From contig JAUIRK010000936.1 in NCBI GenBank assembly GCA_030549495.1, positions 806,001 through 870,000 on the forward strand: a stretch of DNA of 64,000 nt. The letters are read 5' to 3'. Under the pieces are notes generated by a model. The model was not told where the DNA came from and ran no database searches. It saw nothing but the letters and a program-made list of their open reading frames with translations. Made by a program: the position numbers and the translations under genes. This stretch comes from Nectonema munidae (Eukaryota > Nematomorpha > Nectonematoida > Nectonematidae). Of the stretch, positions 57,481-64,000 are shown piece after piece (positions within the stretch are counted from its first letter, which is position 1; every line of letters starts with the position of its first letter).

Positions 57481-58540
57481 TCCCCTTTATTTTTAGTCTA
57501 CAAATTGCTCTTTTCATTTTTGGTGAAAAAATGCGCATTTAAATTTTGCTTTACAAACTTTATAAAGATTTATTATGTTGAATTGACATTATTTACTAGT
57601 GTCAGCAACTCATGTACACATCTAAAACTCTTTTAAGACAGTACTGGACATAAACCAGAAACAGCCATTAATCAGTCTGGTAGAAAAGTAGTATACTCGA
57701 AGCTTTTATGTTATTTTTTACCTCAATTATTTACATTTTCCTAAAGAAGATGAATAAAAGTCAGTATAAATATATTTTATGAATCAGTGAAAAAGGATGT
57801 GTTCAGGGATTGCCGCTAGGGTATACATTTTACATATTTACAAGTATCTTTCAATCAATACCCCACTCTCTACTAAAGTGTTAAGGAAGATTATTATCTT
57901 TTTTTAACAAGATTGAACTAAACGAAAACTTTATTCACAAATAAGAAAAATTCAAAAAACTGTAGTACTAACAACCGCTGTTCTATTTACGCCACATCCT
58001 GGAATTTGTAAATTTTAAAACTCTGGGTGTGCACTTGTAAATTTCGTATGATATAATCTGGATTTACATTATTTTGTAATTGCTATTTAATTACATAAAG
58101 TTCCTCAGCTTAATATAATTTTAAATAAGATTTTCCAATTATTAAATTAAACCAAGTAAGCTCACTAGGATAAAAGTGAATTTTACTTTTTTCGACGAAT
58201 GATCAATCTTACGATAGAATAAAATAGTATCCTCACTTATTTTCTTCCAATCCAACATGATTCCAAATGCGTGTTCCTAAAATCATGCAAATAAGTAGAT
58301 AGTAAAATGCAATCATTGATATTACTGAAAATATGCATGACTGTCAAGCCACTTTGCCAAAATAAAACCAATAAAATTTCATTTTTATTAGCTACATTAT
58401 TCAATTATTTTTAACACAAATAAATTTTGAAAGAATTTAGACGTAAATATTTTCTTTGAAAACCCTGGAAGCTATTGTATTATGTTGTATCATCTTTCAT
58501 CACGAAATGTACGTTCTGGTTCAATGCCGTTTTAACAACG
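57481..58540. other. AT-rich intergenic DNA
   Basis: Nothing recognisable. The promoter of the small gene at 58692 may lie near its right edge. Confidence 0.35.
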
Positions 58541-58691
58541 CATGCTAGTGCTAATCATTCGCCATGGTGAAATTTATAGTGCAGTTCGCGGAAAGAAATC
58601 ATAATTTTTTGCAGTTTGGAGAACCCATTTCTCTTAAATTATAGAAATATATCGCTTTTATTCCAATGGTTTATTTATTCATAACAGTTTT

Positions 58692-61600
58692 ATGAAGCAA
58701 TCTCCAGAAAAACTATTTTTAAAAGTAATACCAACTGAACAAAACTTTGACTGCAGTCTAAAAGACAACACTAAATTGGCGTCAAAAATTTTAGTCAAGC
58801 CCAAAATACAGAAATGTCTAGAAAGTAAATTATCATCTTCACCGGGCGGCATTAATGATGAATACGCCACTGGACCGATGAAAGAAATAAAAGCATTGTA
58901 AGGATAACTGTTGGTAAAATTTTCTTGTTTTAGCCCTTCTTTTTTCTTTTGTTTTAGCCCTTCTTAATCAAATGTTATATAGCAAGCGATTTTCATTTTT
59001 AGTACAACAAGCGTTACACTGATCATAGGGTTAACGTTCTGTGTAAATTTCACTTCGAATATTGTTTCAAAAATCACTTGATTTGAATTTTTAAAGAAAA
59101 ATTGATGAAACTTTAAAGAGAAACTTCTACTCTAATTAAGATACTTTGCTTTATTTACAAAGTCAAAACAAGTGAAGCTTTTGTTTGACTTTTTATAAAT
59201 GCATTTTATCCAAAAAAGTTGGTAATTAATTTAAAAAAAAAACTTTTTATTTTTCCTCACCATATCAACAATCACAAAGTAATCGTGTAGAGACAATCTA
59301 ATGAAAGTAGATTTTTAAAATCAAGAACTGTAATCAGTATCGTACAAAGTTTTGCTATCGTTCCATCACTAATTTAAATAAACATATGAATTATATAAAT
59401 ATATACTTTCTCGTTATTATTTTTATAATTTTCCTTTAAAATTTTTGAAATTCTATTTTATATTTTTTTTAATATTTTCAAAAATATTTATCTAATTTTC
59501 GTTATGATTTTTGAAAGATTTATTGAGTTTTGCAGCTTTCAGAAATGTTCTCGAAATACACAATCTTCAAAATTTTTATCAAGGCTTGAAAATAACGCAG
59601 AAGATCGGAGGGTAAGAAATAAGTCTGCAGAATACATTCGAGAATTTTATATGTTGTAACACGTTTTACTTTTAATTGTTTGCTTCATAAATCCAATTTA
59701 CTACAAGTTTCGATTCACATACGTTTTTGTATACTTTTATAGTTTATATGGTGAATTTAAATAACCATTAAATTTATTACTAGAAGGTTTAATTTGAGAT
59801 ACAATTATAAAAAAACAAACATTTTTTAAATGCTGATATACAAAACAAACAGCTAAAAATTATTCATGTTTGGATATTAATTTTTGATGTTTTTTTGAAA
59901 ACACTGGAGTTTTTGAATCTCTTGAAAAATAATTTGTTTAGCAAAATAAATTCTTCTTATGCTTTCTTCTGGAGAATCTTGTAAGGCATAATTGGAACAC
60001 AATCTCTCTTGAAAATAGCTAGGCAAATTTGAAGCAGAAAAATTATTATTGATTGGAGATTGAAACTGCTGTTGATAAATGGGATTGTTACAAAATACTT
60101 TCTGGCTGTTAGATGAATTCAATAAGTTAAGAACATTATTTTGATGGAATTTTGCATTTGACTTTTGGATAGGAAGTTGGTTGTTTATATTACAAATGTT
60201 TACATCTTTTTTACAAAAATTATAGCAGAGCCACTTAGTAGGCAAAATGCTTGAACTAGATGGAAATTGCTTACAATACTTCGGAATAATTTTTTGAGGG
60301 TTATTGCTTACTCTATTTTTACTTTGAAAACCTCTACTTGAACCAGGATCCGATAAAGGGGAAAAATCTTTTTTGTTGAAATTTGGATGCACATTCATGC
60401 AAGCATTTGAGGATTTGAAAGACGACGAAGTATTATTAAAAATTTGATGCGACTTAATCAGACATTTTTGACTAGAAGGCCCTTCAAAAAAAGGTGGCTC
60501 ATTGGCTTTATAATTTTTTTTCTTCTTCCTTTTTTTATTTTTCTTCATCTTCACTGGTAACATTTTATTATTAGTAGACGGAGAACAATTATTATCTTTT
60601 AGGTTTTCAGGCACAAATTTGGATATTCGCCCTTCACTTTTGCATTTTTCATCATCAAGCTCGTCTTCATGATCCAAAACAAGACCATCATTATTTTCAT
60701 TCAATAATTTTTCATCGATTTTTCCATTTTTAACGACATCTAATTGTTGATCATAGGAATGAGAATTTGAAGAAGAATCATAAAGAATACCTGAAATATT
60801 TTTCCCGTCAATAAGGGTTATAGCTGGAACAGTGAACAGAAAGGATTCTTCCTTATTCATAAAGAATCTAAAATTTAAATTTAAAAATTTAGTCAAAACA
60901 AATCTTAAACTAAAATTATGAAGCTATTAAAGGAAGTATTTATTCAAGCAAAACCTATTAAAAACATTTCCTAGATTGAATTAAAAATCGTATTATAACA
61001 ATCATTGGTGGTCAGCAAAAATATTATGCTAGACCGTGCTAATGTACACCAAACAAACCCCTTCAAATAAAGTTCATCTTGATGGTACTTCTTGTCTATT
61101 ATATTTTAAAAAACCTCCTTGAAATTAACGGAGAGACAATCTTGATTTTCAAACCCATTAATGTACCAAAATAAATCATTAAAGATAACAACTAGGTGTA
61201 TTTTGAAGGTCATAGTATCTTAAAATTATCACATCAGCTCAACAATTTCAAAATTTTTCAAGTTGCATTCTGACTTACATGAACAATACTAAAGATTTCC
61301 CATTTCGTATGCTTGCTGAAAATCTACATGCGATTGAAGTGAAGTGAAAGCTGTAGGTATTATATTTTTAAATCCATTAGTAACGAACAGGTTTAAAAGG
61401 ATGCGCGATTTTTCTTGCTAAAAGTACAAATTCCTGGTGCTAGTGAAGAATCAGAAATTATTAAACGCCAAATTCTTTCATTCGATTCCTCTTTTAGCGA
61501 ATGTTTAAATATAGCGTTAAATAAGCAAGAATTTTGAGGGTAATGCATTGACAAATAATGAAATGCCTGTTTGAAAGAAAAAGAATGATACAAGAGTTGA

Positions 61601-62357
61601 ATAATACTGTTTTAAAAACTCTGCCTGAAAACTCCATTGAGATAAAGGACATTAATTCTTTTAACAGACATTTACTAAACTATGTAAAAATATTAGCCAT
61701 TTTTAGACACAAAATTTAAAAGTATACACTTTAAAAGATTATAATGGATTTTAAAAAGCTAATCGTATATCTTTTTACATAAATAATTTCTTGTGGAAGG
61801 TCGAGTGCGAAATTAATTTTAAAGAAAGGGCGCGGCAGTAAATAAAATGAAAAAATTTGTGATCTGTAGGGAGAATGTTTTAGATCATTTCTAAGACACA
61901 CGTTGTTTTTTAAAATGCTCTTGGTAATAAAAAATATTTTATATTATTGTTATACCCTATAGAAAATTTTATTATTTTTTATATACAATAGGTACTCGTT
62001 GCATGCAAAAAAAAAGTAAAAGTTTTGTTGCCAAATTTGTTTTTTTGAAATAAAAATTATATTTTTCTTGTGAAAACTTGCAAAGGATCTCTCTACCCAT
62101 TAATTGATCCTAATCGAAAATCATTGAAGGAGTAGTTTGGATCATACCTTCACATTGTCCTCCTTTCTTTTTGCAGCGTAACTTTTGATTATTTGGTCGT
62201 CAATTTATCAATTTCACCAAATTAATTTTTCTATTTACAGTTTGAAAATAATCTCCATCCCTTATTTGAAATCAATACTTTTTTCAAATCGCAAGGAAGA
62301 TTTTTACGATTTGCACATAAAATTCCCGAAGCGCAAATATTTCTATCGTGTAAATAA
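58692..62357 (+). CDS. Three-exon small gene model, function unknown
   Basis: Exon 1 is 58692-58897 (donor GTAAGG). Exon 2 is 59536-59611 (acceptor TTTTGCAG, donor GTAAGA). Exon 3 is 62241-62357 (acceptor TATTTACAG, ends TAA). Phases 2 and 0 join without a break to give about 132 residues. Exon 1 reads 'MKQSPEKLFLKVIPTEQNFD', with a polar 'KLSSSPGGINDEYATGPMKE' end. Exon 2 reads 'FQKCSRNTQSSKFLSRLENN'. Exon 3 reads 'FENNLHPLFEINTFFKSQGR' and 'FLRFAHKIPEAQ'. No domain is recognised. The ATG follows an acceptor-like CATAACAG by four bases, so upstream exons or trans-splicing are possible. The 2.6-kb second intron holds an antisense gene. Exon 3 could instead belong to another gene. Confidence 0.5.
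59877..60860 (-). CDS. Disordered lysine/serine/asparagine-rich protein, unknown
   Basis: 327 codons from ATG 60860. An upstream in-frame ATG at 60896 is less likely, because an acceptor-like AATTTTAG ends seven bases before 60860. The N-terminus is 'MNKEESFLFTVPAITLIDGK'. An acidic stretch 'VLDHEDELDDEKCKSEGR' follows, then a strong nuclear-localisation-type cluster 'KMKKNKKRKKKKNYK', then 'PPFFEGPSS'. A long Ser/Asn/Gln-rich region includes 'FPSSSSILPTKWLCYNF'. The C-terminus 'SPEESIRRIYFAKQIIFQEI' is predicted helical. The layout faintly recalls PNRC-type nuclear coactivators (basic cluster, then a proline/serine SxxLP..W patch and a terminal helix), but this is speculative. It lies antisense in an intron of the 58692-62357 model. 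Confidence 0.65.
   Translation of the reverse strand: MNKEESFLFTVPAITLIDGKNISGILYDSSSNSHSYDQQLDVVKNGKIDEKLLNENNDGLVLDHEDELDDEKCKSEGRISKFVPENLKDNNCSPSTNNKMLPVKMKKNKKRKKKKNYKANEPPFFEGPSSQKCLIKSHQIFNNTSSSFKSSNACMNVHPNFNKKDFSPLSDPGSSRGFQSKNRVSNNPQKIIPKYCKQFPSSSSILPTKWLCYNFCKKDVNICNINNQLPIQKSNAKFHQNNVLNLLNSSNSQKVFCNNPIYQQQFQSPINNNFSASNLPSYFQERLCSNYALQDSPEESIRRIYFAKQIIFQEIQKLQCFQKNIKN
60900..62184. other. Intergenic or intronic DNA
   Basis: A minus-strand frame at 61593-61393 (66 codons, '...QAFHYLSMHYPQNSCLFNAI...') follows an acceptor-like TTCAAACAG. It could be an upstream exon of the minus-strand gene or an old coding relic. Nothing else was recognised. Confidence 0.3.
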
Positions 62358-62394
62358 TACATCACAATTTAGGTAAAACTTCATCCAAATATAA

Positions 62395-62925
62395 ATGGTA
62401 TCATGAACCCTCAAACCCTAACTTTTTTTGCAATGGACCCCCAAAATAATTTTAAACCATATGGACCCCAGACTACAAAAACTTTAGATGCTTAATTTTT
62501 CAAAGCAACATACGCTCCTAATATTCAACTTAAAGTGTAAACAGACACGAAGTAGTTATTAGTTTACTCAGGAATTTTTTTCTAAATTTGAAAAGTTCAA
62601 GCATTTTTATTTATAAAATTTATCTTACTAATAGTTGAACAATTTTACCAAAGAAAGAAGCCCTGCACTTGTTTTAAGATTCGCTGGTGTAGACGACTGA
62701 GGTGTAACATAATTTTAGGTTATTTAATTAAAATACCAGTCTCTTAATTGTATTTACAAACATCTCAAATTTTTTATGTAAGATCTTAGTACACGACAAA
62801 CACAGAAAATGTTCCCTTGACAGAAAAGCCATTAACACTAATGGTTTGTAAGTTAATTAACATATCAACACCCAAATAATAATGCATCAATATATAAGTT
62901 ATCTATGGACCGTGTTGGGAAACCC
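62395..62925. other. Intergenic DNA with possible transposon ends
   Basis: GAACCCTCAAACCCTAAC near 62404 and GTTGGGAAACCCTGCG near 62912 look like decayed hAT-type termini, but they do not pair well and flanks do not match. Confidence 0.3.
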
Positions 62926-63104
62926 TGCGCTAAACCGACAGCTAACTTCATTACTACAGATTCTCCTAATCCACAATCACTCACTTTTGTTTTTCCATAG
63001 AAGGGATTCAAACTATACAAAACCAGAAATTCCAACCAAATTTTGAAGCCCCATTTAATGATAACATGCTCTTTTATTATATTCCGTCGTTTCAATTTTA
63101 CCAT
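62926..63104 (-). pseudogene. piggyBac transposase fragment
   Basis: A minus-strand frame reads 'IIKWGFKIWLEFLVLYSLNP' and 'GLGESVVMKLAVGL'. It matches the piggyBac segment 'KPIrFGfK.W.....GY..~f..Y.GK....LG.~VV..L' between the first and second catalytic Asp, the same part found as 'KPIKFGYKFWCIC...SLGESVVIDL' in the relic at 31160-32849. After 'AVGL' the frame runs into unrelated sequence. It is only a short scrap. Confidence 0.65.
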
Positions 63105-63570
63105 CCTCTCGTCTATACTTTATTATTTACTGGAAACATCTTCATAAGCAGAGTTATAATTTTTGTTCTATCCCTCATATTTTACTCAAAGATATTATTG
63201 CTAAAATGTAAACATTTTTTTATTTGCATGAATCGATTAAAAGTCATAACTGAAGTAATATAAGGAACAGAAATGTCTGGTTCTTTCACCAATAATGTCT
63301 GAGTTTTGGTAAAGTATGATATCCGATTATTAAATGAATGCCCAATAAATCATCATTTTAGAAAAATCAATTTAAAATAAACACATTTTTTAATTTGCAT
63401 ATAAGATGGTTTGTAGACTACATAAGCGTTTACATTTTAGGTTTTAACTTTTCTTATGAAATAGGTGAACATTAATAGTTAAAATACATTCATTTATTTC
63501 TTTTGACCATATAAATGCTTCAAACTTTCTGCTTGTGTTAATATCAAAAAGCAAAAACTAGTCTTCTGTA
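63105..63570. other. AT-rich intergenic DNA
   Basis: Nothing recognisable. Confidence 0.35.
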
Positions 63571-63870
63571 CCTATCATTAATGAGGAGTCTTCATGTTCA
63601 ATTCTTTTTTAAACACATTTTCATCCTGCTGGTCAGTAAAAGGTATTCGCCTACTTCATTTCATCAAGTTTGATAAAGCTTCTTTGAAGAAGCGAAATAT
63701 ATAATTTTGCATTAAAATTTTTGTTCCAAATAAAAACTCCTTTTTTGTACATTTTTTCAGCAATAGGTATGTCGCCATTGGAGTTTTCAGAATATATTAC
63801 TTCAAAAATGCTGTCATAATCAACATAAAACTCTCTTGCAGATTCATTTGTCTTCAATGTCTATTTCGTT
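63571..63870 (-). pseudogene. Unidentified coding relic
   Basis: A minus-strand frame at 63857-63651 encodes 'SAREFYVDYDSIFEVIYSEN' then 'IPIAEKMYKKGVFIWNKNF', with protein-like composition. After its stop another frame continues 'IPFTDQQDENVFKKELNMK'. An upstream frame ('KQKINFGKVNRRTK') lies to the right. The frame changes suggest a decayed gene, probably transposon-borne. Not recognised. Confidence 0.3.
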
Positions 63871-64000
63871 CTTCTGTTTACCTTCCCAAAATTAATTTTT
63901 TGCTTGAGGCACAATGTGTCACTGAAAACTAAGAATTAAGAGTTTAAATCGAGTTTTATTCCAATAACTTAATGAGACTCGAGTAAAACGGGAGTTAATT

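Noticed and set aside
1-64000. CRISPR arrays, bacterial operons, origins or riboswitches
   Set aside because: No short regularly spaced repeats with unique spacers, no Shine-Dalgarno-led gene clusters. The splice signals, LINEs and SINEs show eukaryotic nuclear DNA.

Overview
This window is eukaryotic nuclear DNA, about 70% A+T by eye. Host genes are sparse and the rest is densely layered transposon debris. The repeat mix is hAT, piggyBac, Tc1/mariner-pogo, Penelope-like, several LINE types and a tRNA-headed SINE. Together with compact, nearly intronless genes this fits an arthropod. A parasitic copepod (sea-louse type) is my best guess, but nothing in the sequence proves it.

Host genes. A dihydrofolate reductase gene (35483-34914, minus) is followed about 90 bp downstream, on the same strand, by an ELP6 (Elongator subunit 6) gene whose first exon is 34820-34173. 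A complete, intronless BTF3/NAC-beta gene lies at 49202-49690. A disordered, lysine-rich protein of unknown function is encoded at 60860-59877 (minus). It appears to sit inside an intron of a small three-exon plus-strand gene model (58692-62357). All five starts have a pyrimidine-rich AG acceptor within about 30 bases upstream of the ATG. This suggests either 5'UTR introns or spliced-leader trans-splicing, and the DHFR-ELP6 pair would then be an operon candidate.

Left third (1-20.8 kb). Here are small piggyBac-type MITEs with TTAA ends, a mariner end, a Penelope-like RT relic, LINE endonuclease and RT-tail relics, a decayed hAT (10337-11827), a hAT-type MITE (13981-14308), another hAT C-terminus, and an element carrying a tandem array of roughly 146-bp units (16195-17130).

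Middle (19-30 kb). This is a nested stack. A retroelement fossil is split by an old hAT-like element (copy A, 20810-29049). Copy A contains a full-length LINE (21367-27255), and the LINE contains a hAT relic (24434-25996). A second member of the copy A family (copy B, 43815-47083) lies in inverted orientation. Copy B interrupts an RNase-H-fold transposase gene of unassigned family and itself carries two or three younger insertions. Comparing A with B gives empty sites that date the insertions relative to each other.

Right third (47-64 kb). After BTF3 comes a second, inverted copy of the tandem-array element (51290-52400), a hAT fragment, a Tigger/pogo relic (53938-55400), the small-gene cluster, and piggyBac scraps near the end. 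C or G homopolymer runs of 11-16 bases are striking in such AT-rich DNA. About half lie next to transposon termini; three have no assigned terminus.
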